A stretch of 64,000 bases of DNA from Sphingomonas naphthae (lineage in GTDB: Bacteria > Pseudomonadota > Alphaproteobacteria > Sphingomonadales > Sphingomonadaceae), in assembly GCF_028607085.1 (NCBI RefSeq), contig NZ_CP117411.1:1488001-1552000 (forward strand), read 5' to 3'. Positions 1-8,823 of this stretch are shown piece after piece. Positions within the stretch are counted from its first letter, which is position 1; each line of letters begins with the position of its first letter. Both the position numbers and the translations under genes were made by a program. A model generated the notes under the pieces. The model did no database searches. It was not told the origin of the DNA and saw only the letters and a list, made by a program, of their open reading frames with translations.

Positions 1-1406
1 TTCTGGCTGCCGCCACGAACCTGAAGGTCGTCGGCCGCGCCGGCATCGGCGTCGATAACGTCGATATCCCGTCGGCCTCGGCGGCGGGCGTGGTCGTGAT
101 GAACACGCCGTTCGGCAATTCGATCACCACCGCCGAACATGCCATCGCGCTGATGTTCGCGCTCGCCCGTGATCTTCCCGAGGCCGATCGCTCGACCCAG
201 GCCGGCAAGTGGGAGAAGAACCGTTTCATGGGCGTGGAGGTCACCTCCAAGACGCTCGGCCTGATCGGCGCCGGCAACATCGGGTCGATCGTCGCCGATC
301 GTGCGCTGGGCCTGAAGATGAAGGTCGTCGCCTACGATCCCTTCCTCACCCCGGAGCGCGCGACCGATCTGGGTATCGAGAAGGTTACGCTGGACGAGCT
401 GCTGGCGCGCGCCGATTTCATCACGCTCCACACGCCGCTGACCGAGCAGACCCGCAACATCCTCTCGGCCGAGGCGCTGGCCAAGACCAAGAAGGGCGTT
501 CGCATCGTCAATTGCGCGCGCGGCGGCCTGATCGACGAGGCGGCGCTGAAGGAGGGGCTCGACAGCGGCCATATCGGCGGCGCCGCGCTCGACGTGTTCG
601 TGGAGGAGCCCGCCAAGGCGAGCCCGCTGTTTGGCACGCCCAACTTCATCTCGACCCCGCACCTCGGTGCCTCGACCAACGAGGCGCAGGTCAACGTGGC
701 GATCCAGGTGGCCGAGCAGATGGCCGATTTCCTGATGTCGGGCGGCGTCACCAACGCGCTCAACATGCCGAGCCTGTCGGCCGAGGAGGCGCCCAAGCTG
801 AAGCCCTATATGGCGCTGGCCGAACGTCTCGGCAGCCTCGTCGGCCAGCTCGAGGGCGATGCGATCAAGGCCGTGTCGATCGAGGTCGAGGGGGCGGCCG
901 CCGAACTCAACCAGAAGCCGATCACCGGCGCGGTGCTGGCCGGCCTGATGCGGGTCCATTCGGATACCGTGAACATGGTCAACGCGCCGTTCCTCGCCAA
1001 GGAGCGCGGGCTCGACGTGCGAGAGGTGCGGCACGATCGCGAGGGCGATTACCACACGCTGGTGCGCGTCGCGGTGAAGACCGAGGAGGGCTCCAAGTCG
1101 GTCGCCGGCACGCTCTTCGCCAATGCCGAGCCGCGTCTGGTCGAGATCTTCGGGATCAAGGTCGAGGCCGATCTGGGCGGCCAGATGCTCTACATCGTCA
1201 ACGAGGACGCCCCCGGCTTCATCGGCCGTCTCGGCACCACGCTCGGCGAAGCCGGCGTCAACATCGGCACCTTCCACCTCGGCCGCCGCGCGGCCAAGGG
1301 CGAGGCGGTGCTGCTTCTCTCGGTCGACAGCCCGGTCGAGGGCGAGGTCATGGCCCAGCTCAAGACGATGCCGGGCGTGAAGGCGGTGAAGGCACTGCGG
1401 TTCTGA
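1..1406 (+). CDS. serA: D-3-phosphoglycerate dehydrogenase, 5' end missing
   Basis: Catalyses the first step of serine synthesis, NAD-dependent oxidation of 3-phosphoglycerate. The reading frame is open from base 3, so the gene starts before the window; about 467 residues are visible of the roughly 525 usual for the long form. Visible parts are the Rossmann motif GLIGAGNIGS, the catalytic arginine in NCARGGLIDE, the glutamate in FVEEPAKASP and the histidine in STPHLGAST. An intervening domain and a C-terminal ACT domain (YIVNEDAPGFIGRLG) follow. The ACT domain suggests serine feedback, as known for the family. A DUF559 cassette sits directly downstream. Confidence 0.97.
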   Translation, partial: LAAATNLKVVGRAGIGVDNVDIPSASAAGVVVMNTPFGNSITTAEHAIALMFALARDLPEADRSTQAGKWEKNRFMGVEVTSKTLGLIGAGNIGSIVADRALGLKMKVVAYDPFLTPERATDLGIEKVTLDELLARADFITLHTPLTEQTRNILSAEALAKTKKGVRIVNCARGGLIDEAALKEGLDSGHIGGAALDVFVEEPAKASPLFGTPNFISTPHLGASTNEAQVNVAIQVAEQMADFLMSGGVTNALNMPSLSAEEAPKLKPYMALAERLGSLVGQLEGDAIKAVSIEVEGAAAELNQKPITGAVLAGLMRVHSDTVNMVNAPFLAKERGLDVREVRHDREGDYHTLVRVAVKTEEGSKSVAGTLFANAEPRLVEIFGIKVEADLGGQMLYIVNEDAPGFIGRLGTTLGEAGVNIGTFHLGRRAAKGEAVLLLSVDSPVEGEVMAQLKTMPGVKAVKALRF

Positions 1407-1410
1407 TGTG

Positions 1411-1452
1411 AAAGCCCTCTCCCCACCGGGGAGAGGGTTGGGAGAGGGGCAG
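1411..1452 (+). repeat. Inverted repeat, left copy flanking the DUF559 gene
   Basis: A 42-base unit containing a hairpin (CCCTCTCCCC / GGGGAGAGGG) and a G-rich tail. It matches the reverse complement of 1803-1844 at 41 of 42 positions by eye. It lies between the serA stop and the DUF559 start codon at 1454. Confidence 0.9.
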
Positions 1453-1453
1453 G

Positions 1454-1846
1454 ATGCCGAAGCTGGATGAAACGCTGAAGGCGCGGGCGCGCCGGATGCG
1501 GACCGAGGCGACGCCGGCCGAGGCGAAGCTCTGGTCGATCCTGCGGGCGCATCGCCTCTCCCACATCAAATTCACGCGGCAGGTGGTCGTCGCGCCCTAC
1601 ATCCTCGACTTCGCGGCGCGGCAACATCGTATCGCGATCGAGATCGACGGGGATACACATGCGCTGCAATATCGCTATGACCCCGCGCGAACCGACTTTC
1701 TGCAACAGCAAGGCTATCGCGTGCTGCGCTTCTCCAACGCCGAAGTGATGGGAAATGCCGAGGGAATGGCCGACGCCATCCTCGCGGCGTTCGCGGCCAC
1801 GTCTGCCCCTCTCCCAACCCTCTCCCCGGAGGGGAGAGGGCTTTGA
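1454..1846 (+). CDS. DUF559 endonuclease-like protein
   Basis: A 130-residue protein of the DUF559 family, related to Vsr-type and restriction-endonuclease-like folds. Around residues 40-100 it carries the expected core: YILDFAA, then IAIEIDGDTH (acidic E-x-D) and the closing strand GYRVLRFSNAEV. The biological role of the family is not settled. The ATG follows two bases after the left inverted repeat. The last dozen or so residues (about APLPTLSPEGRGL) are encoded by the right repeat, and the stop codon lies at its edge, so gene and repeats form one 434-base unit. Its stop overlaps the hisZ start by four bases. The gene interrupts an otherwise biosynthetic serA-hisZ-purA order, which suggests insertion. 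Confidence 0.85.
   Translation: MPKLDETLKARARRMRTEATPAEAKLWSILRAHRLSHIKFTRQVVVAPYILDFAARQHRIAIEIDGDTHALQYRYDPARTDFLQQQGYRVLRFSNAEVMGNAEGMADAILAAFAATSAPLPTLSPEGRGL
1803..1844 (-). repeat. Inverted repeat, right copy flanking the DUF559 gene
   Basis: Reverse-complement copy of 1411-1452 with a single mismatch. It codes for the C-terminus of the DUF559 protein, and the proposed hisZ TTG start begins inside its last two bases. Confidence 0.9.
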
Positions 1847-2952
1847 CCATCTCCCCCGGCCTCCTCCCCGAAGGGCTTCGCGATCGGCTGCCGCCGCAGG
1901 CGGAGGCGGCGTCGCGGCTGTTGCATCGGGTGATCGTCGCGATCGGCCGCAACGGCTATGATCGCGTCTCCCCGCCGCTGGTGGAATATGAGGAGAGCCT
2001 CGTTGGCCGGCTGAAATCGGCGCGCGCGCAGGATCTGCTGCGGCTGGTCGATCCGCTGTCGCAGCGCACGCTCGCCTTCCGGCCGGACATGACCGCGCAG
2101 GTCGGCCGCATCGCCGCGACCCGCATGGCGCATCTGCCGCGCCCGCTGCGCCTGGCCTATGGCGGCCCCGTGCTGAAACTGCGCGCCACCCAGCTTCGCC
2201 CCGAGCGCGAGCTGACGCAGGCGGGGGCCGAGCTGATCGGCCTCGACAGCGTCGCGGGCGTCGTCGAACTGCTCACCGTCGCGATCGAGGCGCTGGAGGC
2301 GGCGAGGATCACCGCCATCACGATCGATCTCACGCTTCCCGATCTGGTCGAGACGCTCGCCGCCGGCCCGCTGCCGCTCCCCTCGTGGCGGGTGGATGAG
2401 GTGCGCGAGATGCTCGACGGCAAGGACGCCGGCGGCCTCGCCGCGCTGGGCGCCGAAGCCTATCTGCCGTTCGTCGCCGCCGCCGGCCCGCTGGAGGGCG
2501 CGCTCGCCCGATTGCGCGCGCTCGATGGGGCCGCCGCGCTCCAGAGCCGGCTTGACGGGATCGAGGCGATCGGCCGCGCGCTGGCGGGGCGGGTGACGCT
2601 CACGCTCGACCCGACCGAGCGCCACGGCTTCGAATATCAAAGCTGGATCGGCTTCTCCTTCTTCGCCGAGGGGCTTTCGGGCGAGATCGGGCGCGGCGGC
2701 AGCTACACGATCGTCCACCCCTCGGGCGCGGAGGAGCCGGCGGTCGGCTTCTCGCTCTATATCGATCCGCTGGTGGATGCGGGCCTCGGCACCGAACCGC
2801 GCCGCCGCCTGTTCCTGCCGCTCGGCCACGACGCCCGCGTCGCGCGCGAGATGCGCCGCGCCGGCTGGATCACCATCGCCGCGCTGTCGCCGGAAGACCG
2901 GCCCGACGGCTGCACCCATCGACTCGACGGCCCGGTCGCCGTCGCGCTCTAA
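1843..2952 (+). CDS. hisZ: ATP phosphoribosyltransferase regulatory subunit HisZ
   Basis: Histidyl-tRNA-synthetase-like paralogue that associates with short-form HisG to form the first enzyme of histidine synthesis. The 369-residue frame has class II synthetase-like features: GYDRVSPPLVEY near residue 40, LAFRPDMTAQ near 85, YGGPVLKLR, and a late motif GRGGSYT. The TTG start at 1843 overlaps the stop of the DUF559 gene; no better start is visible upstream, and the N-terminus up to PPQAEAASRLLHRV is plausible. The native 5' end may have been replaced by the repeat cassette. purA follows after 18 bases, a pairing common in sphingomonads. Confidence 0.93.
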   Translation: MTISPGLLPEGLRDRLPPQAEAASRLLHRVIVAIGRNGYDRVSPPLVEYEESLVGRLKSARAQDLLRLVDPLSQRTLAFRPDMTAQVGRIAATRMAHLPRPLRLAYGGPVLKLRATQLRPERELTQAGAELIGLDSVAGVVELLTVAIEALEAARITAITIDLTLPDLVETLAAGPLPLPSWRVDEVREMLDGKDAGGLAALGAEAYLPFVAAAGPLEGALARLRALDGAAALQSRLDGIEAIGRALAGRVTLTLDPTERHGFEYQSWIGFSFFAEGLSGEIGRGGSYTIVHPSGAEEPAVGFSLYIDPLVDAGLGTEPRRRLFLPLGHDARVAREMRRAGWITIAALSPEDRPDGCTHRLDGPVAVAL

Positions 2953-2970
2953 CATTTCAAGGACTGAACG

Positions 2971-4260
2971 ATGGCCAACGTCACGGTGATCGGCGCGCAA
3001 TGGGGCGACGAGGGCAAGGGCAAGATCGTCGATTGGCTGTCGGCCCGCGCCGACGTCGTCGTCCGCTTCCAGGGCGGGCATAACGCCGGCCATACGCTCG
3101 TCGTCGGCGATCAGGTCTACAAGCTCAGCCTGCTGCCTTCGGGCATCGTGCGCGGCACGCCGAGCATGATCGGCAACGGCGTGGTGCTCGATCCCTGGCA
3201 CTTCCGCGATGAGGTGGCCAAGCTGAAGGGGCAGGGGGTGACGATCACCCCCGAAATCCTCCAGATCGCCGAGACCTGCCCGCTGATCCTGCCCTTCCAC
3301 CGCGACCTCGATGGCTTGCGCGAGGATGCGAGCGGCGCGGGCAAGATCGGCACCACCCGGCGCGGCATCGGCCCCGCCTATGAGGACAAGGTCGGCCGCC
3401 GCGCGATCCGCGTGTGCGATCTGGCGCATCTCGACGATCTCGGGCCGCAGCTCGATCGGCTGATGGCGCATCACGACGCGCTGCGGGCGGGCTTCGGCGT
3501 GGCGCCGATCGATCGCGACGCGCTGATGGCCGAACTGCGCGATATCGCCGGCGATATCCTGCCCTATGCCGGCCCGGTGTGGCGCACGCTCGATGCCGCC
3601 CGCCAGCGCGGCCGCCGCATCCTGTTCGAAGGCGCGCAGGGCGTGCTGCTCGATGTCGATCACGGCACCTATCCGTTCGTCACCTCGTCGAACACGATCG
3701 CGGGCACGGCGGCGGGCGGATCGGGCCTCGGCCCGTCGGCGGCGGGCTTCGTGCTGGGGATCGTCAAGGCCTATACCACGCGCGTCGGCTCCGGCCCGTT
3801 CCCGACCGAGCTGGCCGACGAGACCGGCGAGCGGCTGGGCGTCGCGGGGCATGAGTTCGGCACCGTCACCGGCCGCAAGCGCCGTTGTGGCTGGTTCGAT
3901 GCGGTGCTGGTGCGCCAGTCGGCCGCCGTGTCCGGCATCACCGGCATCGCGCTGACCAAGGTGGACGTGCTCGACGGGTTCGACGAGATCCGCATCTGCA
4001 CCGGCTACAAATTGGGCGACAAGACCTACGATTATCTCCCGCCGCACCCGCGCGACCAGGCCGCCGTGGAGCCGATCTACGAGACGATGGAGGGCTGGTC
4101 GGGCTCGACCGCCGGCGCGCGCAGCTGGGCCGATCTGCCGGCGCAGGCGGTGAAATATATCCGCCGCGTGGAAGAGCTGATCCGCTGCCCGGTGGCGCTC
4201 GTCTCGACCAGCCCGGAGCGCGAGGACACGATCCTCGTGCGCGATCCCTTCCTCGACTGA
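2971..4260 (+). CDS. purA: Adenylosuccinate synthase
   Basis: Joins IMP and aspartate using GTP, the first committed step to AMP. The 429 residues match the family length. Motifs in order: [13 protein letters not shown] near residue 10, [10 protein letters not shown] near 35, [11 protein letters not shown] near 130, [16 protein letters not shown] near 224, [12 protein letters not shown] near 270 and [13 protein letters not shown] near 330. It starts with ATG after an AAGGA ribosome-binding site and lies 18 bases downstream of hisZ, so co-transcription is likely. Confidence 0.98.
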   Translation: MANVTVIGAQWGDEGKGKIVDWLSARADVVVRFQGGHNAGHTLVVGDQVYKLSLLPSGIVRGTPSMIGNGVVLDPWHFRDEVAKLKGQGVTITPEILQIAETCPLILPFHRDLDGLREDASGAGKIGTTRRGIGPAYEDKVGRRAIRVCDLAHLDDLGPQLDRLMAHHDALRAGFGVAPIDRDALMAELRDIAGDILPYAGPVWRTLDAARQRGRRILFEGAQGVLLDVDHGTYPFVTSSNTIAGTAAGGSGLGPSAAGFVLGIVKAYTTRVGSGPFPTELADETGERLGVAGHEFGTVTGRKRRCGWFDAVLVRQSAAVSGITGIALTKVDVLDGFDEIRICTGYKLGDKTYDYLPPHPRDQAAVEPIYETMEGWSGSTAGARSWADLPAQAVKYIRRVEELIRCPVALVSTSPEREDTILVRDPFLD

Positions 4261-4274
4261 CCGGAGCGGCGCTG

Positions 4275-5099
4275 ATGGCCTTCGATCTCGCCGCCTACCT
4301 CGAGCGGATCGCGCTCAAGGATTATGTCGCGATCCCCGATGTCGAGGCATTGCAGGTGATCCAGCGCGCCCACCGGCTGGCGATCCCGTTCGAGAATCTC
4401 GACGTGATCCTCGGCCGGCCGATCCGGGTGGACGGCGAGAGCGTGTTCGAGAAGCTCGTGACCGGCCGGCGCGGCGGCTTCTGCTTCGAGCATAACCGCC
4501 TGTTCCACGACGCGCTGGTGGCGATCGGCTTCGACGTGCGGCCGGTGCTGGCGCGGGTGCGGCTGGGCCAGCCCGGCGTGACGGCGCGGACGCATGTGCT
4601 GAGCCTCGTCACGGTCGACGGGCAGGACTGGATCGCCGACGCGGGCTTCGGCGGCAGTTATTCCCCGCCGATGCCGCTGGTCGATGGCGAGGAAGTGGAA
4701 GCCCCCGACGGCGCCCGCTTCCGCCTCGCCCGCGATCCGGTGTTCGAATGGGTGGTCAGCCGCCACGGCCCGGCCGGCTCGACCGACGGGCGCGGCGAGG
4801 GCGATGTCTGGCAGGACCAGTTCAGCTTCTCGCTGGCGCCGGTGTTCGATGCCGATCTGGAGATGGGCGCGCATTTCGCCGCGACCCACCCGGCCTCGCG
4901 CTTCACCCAGCTCCGCATCGTCAGCCTGCCGCTGCCGACCGGCTTCGCGGCGCTGACGGGGCGGGAGTATAAGCGTTTCACCAAGGGCGAGACGGTGGCG
5001 AGCGAGATCACCGATCCGAGGGTCTATCGCATCCGGTTGGGGATGCTGTTCGGCATCCAGCTGAGCGCGGACGAGGTGGCGGCGCTGGGGTTGTTCTAG
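4275..5099 (+). CDS. Arylamine N-acetyltransferase
   Basis: Acetyl-CoA-dependent transferase acting on arylamines or related compounds. The 274-residue protein has the complete NAT triad: Cys70 in GRRGGFCFEHN, His107 in ARTHVL and Asp122 in ADAGFGG. The start at 4275 was chosen from the GGAG site in the 14-base gap after purA; the open frame runs much further upstream but only as a shadow inside purA. It is probably the last gene of the purA transcript. It converges with a PhzF gene 23 bases away. The natural substrate cannot be told from sequence. Confidence 0.94.
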   Translation: MAFDLAAYLERIALKDYVAIPDVEALQVIQRAHRLAIPFENLDVILGRPIRVDGESVFEKLVTGRRGGFCFEHNRLFHDALVAIGFDVRPVLARVRLGQPGVTARTHVLSLVTVDGQDWIADAGFGGSYSPPMPLVDGEEVEAPDGARFRLARDPVFEWVVSRHGPAGSTDGRGEGDVWQDQFSFSLAPVFDADLEMGAHFAATHPASRFTQLRIVSLPLPTGFAALTGREYKRFTKGETVASEITDPRVYRIRLGMLFGIQLSADEVAALGLF

Positions 5100-5122
5100 G
5101 GCAAGATAGTCACCTCGCCCGT

Positions 5123-5908
5123 TCAGAGCCGGAACACGCCCTCGATCACCGTCACGCACGTCCCGCCCAGCACGACGCGATCGCCCTCGATCCGGCAGGT
5201 CAGGTGGCCGCCGCGCGCCGAGGCCTGGAACGCCGTGAAGCTGTCCCGCCCGAGCCGCCTGGCCCAATAAGGCGAGATGACGCCATGGGCGGAGCCCGTC
5301 ACCGGATCCTCGTCGATCCCCGCGCCCGGCGCGAACACGCGGCTCACCACGTCCGCCACTTCGCCGGGGGCGGTGGCGATGTAGAGCGTGTCGCCCAGCG
5401 GCTTCATCGCCGCGAAATCGGGCGCCAACGCGCGGATCGCGGCCTCATTCTCATACACCAGCACCGCATAGCCGCCGGGGTGGCGCAGCGTCTCGACCGG
5501 CGCGCCGCCCATCAGGCGGGTGGCGTCGGGCAGGGGGGCGGGCTCCGGCCCCCACGCCGGCAGCGACAGGGCATAGCCGTCGCCATCGCGCGCGACCGTC
5601 AGGATGCCGGCCTTGCGCGTGCGGAAGCGGACGACATCGCGGTCGCCGATCAGCACATGGCCGCTGGCGAGCGTCGCATGGCCGCACAGCACCACCTCCA
5701 CGGCCGGCGTGAACCAGCGCAATTCGTAATCCGCCTCGCCATCGGCGCAGGGGATGGTGAAGGCGGTTTCGGCGAGGTTGTTCTCCTCGCCGATCGCCTG
5801 GAGCGTGGCATCGTCGAGCCATGCCTCCAGCGGCATCACCGCCGCCGGGTTGCCGGTGAACGGCCGGTCGGCAAAGGCGTCGACCTGGACGAAGCGATAG
5901 TCGGTCAT
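5123..5908 (-). CDS. PhzF family isomerase/epimerase
   Basis: A 261-residue PhzF-fold protein (diaminopimelate-epimerase-like). Family signatures are [15 protein letters not shown] near residue 10, the catalytic glutamate in NNLAETAF near 45, the [12 protein letters not shown] block, and [11 protein letters not shown] near the C-terminus. Members act in phenazine synthesis and in several unknown reactions; no phenazine genes are nearby, so the substrate is unknown. The start at 5908 overlaps the pdxH stop by ATGA, which indicates coupling to pdxH. Longer starts upstream fall inside pdxH. Confidence 0.92.
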   Translation of the reverse strand: MTDYRFVQVDAFADRPFTGNPAAVMPLEAWLDDATLQAIGEENNLAETAFTIPCADGEADYELRWFTPAVEVVLCGHATLASGHVLIGDRDVVRFRTRKAGILTVARDGDGYALSLPAWGPEPAPLPDATRLMGGAPVETLRHPGGYAVLVYENEAAIRALAPDFAAMKPLGDTLYIATAPGEVADVVSRVFAPGAGIDEDPVTGSAHGVISPYWARRLGRDSFTAFQASARGGHLTCRIEGDRVVLGGTCVTVIEGVFRL

Positions 5909-6486
5909 GGGAACAGCAGCCCTTCGGTCCATGCGGTATCGGATGTGCGGGTGAACAGGCGTCGTTCGTGCAGTCGATGCGCGCGATCCTGCCAGAATTC
6001 GATGCGTTCGGGCGCAACACGATAGCCCGACCAGTGCGGCGGGCGCGGCACCTCGCCCCCCTCGAACCGCGCTTTGGCGGCCTCGAACCTCTCCTCGAAC
6101 GCCTCCCGGCTGGCGAGCGGGCGCGACTGGTCCGACGCCCACGCGCCCAGCTGCGAATCGCGCGCGCGGCTGGCGAAATAGGCGTCGGCCTCGGCGTCGG
6201 TCACCGGCCCGATCGGCCCCTCGACCCGCACCTGCCGCCGCTGCGACTTCCAGTGAAAAAGCAGCGCGACATGGCCATTCGCGGCGATCTCGCCCGCCTT
6301 GCGGCTTTCCTGATTGGTATAGAAGACGAACCCGCGCGCATCATGCCCCTTCAGCAGCACCATCCGCACCGAGGGCCGGCCGACGGCATCGGCGGTGGCG
6401 AGCGCCATCGCATTGGGGTCGTTGGGCTCACTGGCGACCGCCTCGGCGAGCCAGGCGTCGAACAGAGCGTGCGGATCGTCGGTCAT
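5905..6486 (-). CDS. pdxH: Pyridoxamine 5'-phosphate oxidase
   Basis: FMN-dependent oxidase making pyridoxal 5'-phosphate from the pyridoxine or pyridoxamine phosphates. The 193 residues contain [19 protein letters not shown] near 25-45, [13 protein letters not shown], the [13 protein letters not shown] core strand, and the C-terminal [18 protein letters not shown] signature. The start at 6486 is set by a clear AGGAGGC site; a longer start at 6552 lacks this. It is coupled by ATGA overlap to the downstream PhzF gene. Confidence 0.96.
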   Translation of the reverse strand: MTDDPHALFDAWLAEAVASEPNDPNAMALATADAVGRPSVRMVLLKGHDARGFVFYTNQESRKAGEIAANGHVALLFHWKSQRRQVRVEGPIGPVTDAEADAYFASRARDSQLGAWASDQSRPLASREAFEERFEAAKARFEGGEVPRPPHWSGYRVAPERIEFWQDRAHRLHERRLFTRTSDTAWTEGLLFP

Positions 6487-6592
6487 GCGGCGCCTCCTAT
6501 AAGGTTTTGGCCGGGCGCGAAACGATGACGGGGACAAAGCTTTTCTCCCCACCCCCGTAGCGGGTGCCGCCCCCAGTCGCTATCTGGGGGCG

Positions 6593-7126
6593 ATGGCGCG
6601 CTTCACCCGATCCAACGACTGGGGCTTCCCCCGCTGGCGCGGCTACGGCAGCGATCGCGGGGCGACGCAGGTGCGCATGTGCGACCGCCACGGCTGCGAC
6701 AAGCCGGGTGACCGGCCCGCGCCCAAATCCCCCAACAGCCCCGAACGCTGGTATTTCTGCGAGGACCATGCCGGCGAATACAATCGCAACTGGAATTATT
6801 TCGAGGGGCTGACCGCCGAGGAGGCCGCCCAACGCGAGGCGGGCGAGAGGCGCGACGCCTCGGGCTTCGCCAATGCTTCCCACTATGGCTGGTCCGGCCC
6901 CGGCGACGGCACCCGATCGCGTGACGAGATGCGCGCGCTGGAGGCGCTGGAGTTGGAGACCGACGCCGATTTCGAGGATATCAAGCTGGCGTGGCGGCGC
7001 ATGGCCAAGGCCAACCACCCGGACGTGAACCCCAACGATCCGGGCGCCGCCGAACGCTTCCGCAAGGCGCAGGCCGCGTTCGACGTGCTGCGGGTGGCGG
7101 AGGAACGGCGGACGTACAAGCCGTAG
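6593..7126 (+). CDS. J-domain protein with N-terminal cysteine cluster
   Basis: A 177-residue protein whose C-terminal 60 residues are a J domain (ADFEDIKLAWRRMAKANHPD, with the HPD motif, then RFRKAQAAFDVL). It should stimulate an Hsp70 ATPase. The N-terminal half has MCDRHGCDKPG and RWYFCEDHAGEY, that is, three cysteines plus histidines that could bind a metal; this is inference. It lacks the G/F and zinc-finger regions of DnaJ proper, so it is a DnaJ-like co-chaperone. It is divergent from pdxH and followed by a 24-base palindrome. Confidence 0.85.
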   Translation: MARFTRSNDWGFPRWRGYGSDRGATQVRMCDRHGCDKPGDRPAPKSPNSPERWYFCEDHAGEYNRNWNYFEGLTAEEAAQREAGERRDASGFANASHYGWSGPGDGTRSRDEMRALEALELETDADFEDIKLAWRRMAKANHPDVNPNDPGAAERFRKAQAAFDVLRVAEERRTYKP

Positions 7127-7133
7127 CCTGTCT

Positions 7134-7157
7134 ATCCTCCCCCTGGCGGGGGAGGAT
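7134..7157. repeat. 24-base perfect palindrome (copy 1)
   Basis: ATCCTCCCCC, a four-base loop, then the complement. The identical unit recurs at 26244-26267, also just after a gene. It can form a strong hairpin and may act as a terminator, but no T run follows. Confidence 0.85.
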
Positions 7158-7207
7158 CAGGAAGCAGCCCCTTGCCACCTTGACCCCATCCCCCCACGAT
7201 ACGCGCC

Positions 7208-8533
7208 ATGAAGATCGCCCTCCTCGCCGCCTCCGCCCTCGCGCTCACCGCCGCCGCGCCCGCGCCGAAGCCCGACCCCGCCGAACTCAAGGCCACCGTC
7301 GCCGGGCTCGTTGCGTTCGGCACGCGCCACACCTTGTCCACCACCACCGATCCGAAGCGCGGCATCGGCGCCGCGAGGCGGTGGGTGGCGAAAAGGTTCG
7401 AGGCTTATGGCAACGCGTGCGGCGGCTGCCTGACGGTCGAGACGATCGGCGAGACGGTCTCCGGCCCGCGCGCGCCCGATGGCGTGCGGGTCGAGGATGT
7501 CATCGCCATCCAGAAGGGCGCGGGCGATCCCAATCGGGTGGTGATCGTGCAGGGGCATATCGACAGCCGCGTCAACGACGTGATGGATTTCACCTCCGAC
7601 GCGGCCGGCGCCAACGACGATGCCTCGGGCGTGGCGCTGGTGGTCGAGGCGGCGCGCATCCTGTCGCGCGAGAAGCTCGCCGGCACGATCGTCTATGCCG
7701 CGCTCTCGGGCGAGGAGCAGGGGCTGTGGGGAGGCAGGATCCTCGCCGACACCGCCCGGGCACGCGGCTGGAAGGTGGCCGCCGTGCTCAACAATGATAT
7801 CGTCGGCAACACCCATGGCATCGGCGGCCAGCATGTCGACAGCCTCGTCCGCGTGTTCAGCGAAGGCATCGGCTCCACCCCGGAGATCGCCGCGACGGCC
7901 AAAGCGCAGCGCGCGATCGGCGGCGAGGATGACGGGCCATCGCGCGCGCTGGCCAAGGCGATCGTCGGCATCGCGGGCGCGCAGAAGGGGATGGGGCTGG
8001 AGGCGCGCGCGATCCGCCGGCCCGATCGCTTCCAGCGCGGCGGCGATCATCTGCCCTTCCTCGAGGCCGGCTTCCCGGCGGTGCGCTTCACCGAGGCGAC
8101 CGAGAATTACGATCGCCAGCACCAGAGCATCCGCACCGAGGGCGATCGCCATTATGGCGACACGATCGAGTTCGTCGACTTCCCCTATCTGGCCAGGGTG
8201 ACCGCGCTCAACATCGCCGCGATCCGCCAGTTCGCCGCCGCGCCGTCCGCACCGACGGGGGTGACGATCGCTGGTGCGCTCAGCGACGATACCAAGGTGG
8301 CGTGGGGCGCGGTGCCGGGCGCGGCCGGCTATCGCGTGCGCTGGCGCTGGGCCGACAAGGCCGACTGGACCGACAGCCGCGACCTGCCCGCCGGCGCCAC
8401 CACGATCGATCTGCCGCACGTCAACATCGACGATCATTTCTTCGGCGTGTCGGCCCTGTCGGCGGACGGCGCGGAAAGCCTCGTCACCTTCGCCGGCGTC
8501 GTCCCCCGGCCGGCGCCCGGCGCGGTGAAATGA
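7208..8533 (+). CDS. Secreted M28 family metallopeptidase with C-terminal FN3-like domain
   Basis: Zinc aminopeptidase-like protein of 441 residues. A signal peptide covers about residues 1-18 ([19 protein letters not shown]), so it should act in the periplasm or outside. The M28 metal and catalytic residues are visible as GHIDSR near 117, [11 protein letters not shown] near 135 and GEEQGLWG near 168. After residue 350 a beta-rich stretch (APTGVTI to FAGVVPRP) looks like a fibronectin type III domain. It is the first gene of an overlapping operon that ends in 5-oxoproline genes, so release of N-terminal residues or pyroglutamate from peptides is a reasonable but unproven role. Confidence 0.92.
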   Translation: MKIALLAASALALTAAAPAPKPDPAELKATVAGLVAFGTRHTLSTTTDPKRGIGAARRWVAKRFEAYGNACGGCLTVETIGETVSGPRAPDGVRVEDVIAIQKGAGDPNRVVIVQGHIDSRVNDVMDFTSDAAGANDDASGVALVVEAARILSREKLAGTIVYAALSGEEQGLWGGRILADTARARGWKVAAVLNNDIVGNTHGIGGQHVDSLVRVFSEGIGSTPEIAATAKAQRAIGGEDDGPSRALAKAIVGIAGAQKGMGLEARAIRRPDRFQRGGDHLPFLEAGFPAVRFTEATENYDRQHQSIRTEGDRHYGDTIEFVDFPYLARVTALNIAAIRQFAAAPSAPTGVTIAGALSDDTKVAWGAVPGAAGYRVRWRWADKADWTDSRDLPAGATTIDLPHVNIDDHFFGVSALSADGAESLVTFAGVVPRPAPGAVK

Positions 8534-8823
8534 AGGCGGCCAAGGCGAACTGGAGCCGTGTGCTGCTGGTCTGCGCCAAGTGCGAGAAGAAATTGGGCAA
8601 CGCCGGCTTCGGCGCGGACGGCGACGAGCGGCTGTCGCGCGTCCTGAAGCGGCAGGCCGGTGGCAAGGGCCGCAAGGCGCGCTTCGGCGTGGTGCCGGTC
8701 AAATGCCTGAAGCTGTGCCCCAGGCGGGCGGTGACGGTGGTGGACAGCGCCCAGCCCGGCCGCTGGCTGGTGGTGGCGCCGGGCGAGGCGATCGACGGGC
8801 TGATCGGGGAAGCCTCCGCGTGA
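8530..8823 (+). CDS. Ferredoxin-like (2Fe-2S) / DUF1636-type small protein
   Basis: A 97-residue protein starting [12 protein letters not shown] and later carrying [15 protein letters not shown], that is, a CxxC and a CxxxC about 50 residues apart. This pattern fits the thioredoxin-like (2Fe-2S) ferredoxin group that includes DUF1636. The closing strand [15 protein letters not shown] fits the same fold. It overlaps the peptidase upstream by ATGA and the oxoprolinase downstream by GTGA. The function in this operon is unknown; an electron-transfer or metal-handling role is inference. Confidence 0.72.
   Translation: MKAAKANWSRVLLVCAKCEKKLGNAGFGADGDERLSRVLKRQAGGKGRKARFGVVPVKCLKLCPRRAVTVVDSAQPGRWLVVAPGEAIDGLIGEASA

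Noticed and set aside
1714..4047. 777-codon open frame on the minus strand across hisZ and purA
   Set aside because: Composition is the shadow of GC-rich genes (Arg/Ala/His-rich, no domain); hisZ and purA on the plus strand explain the DNA.
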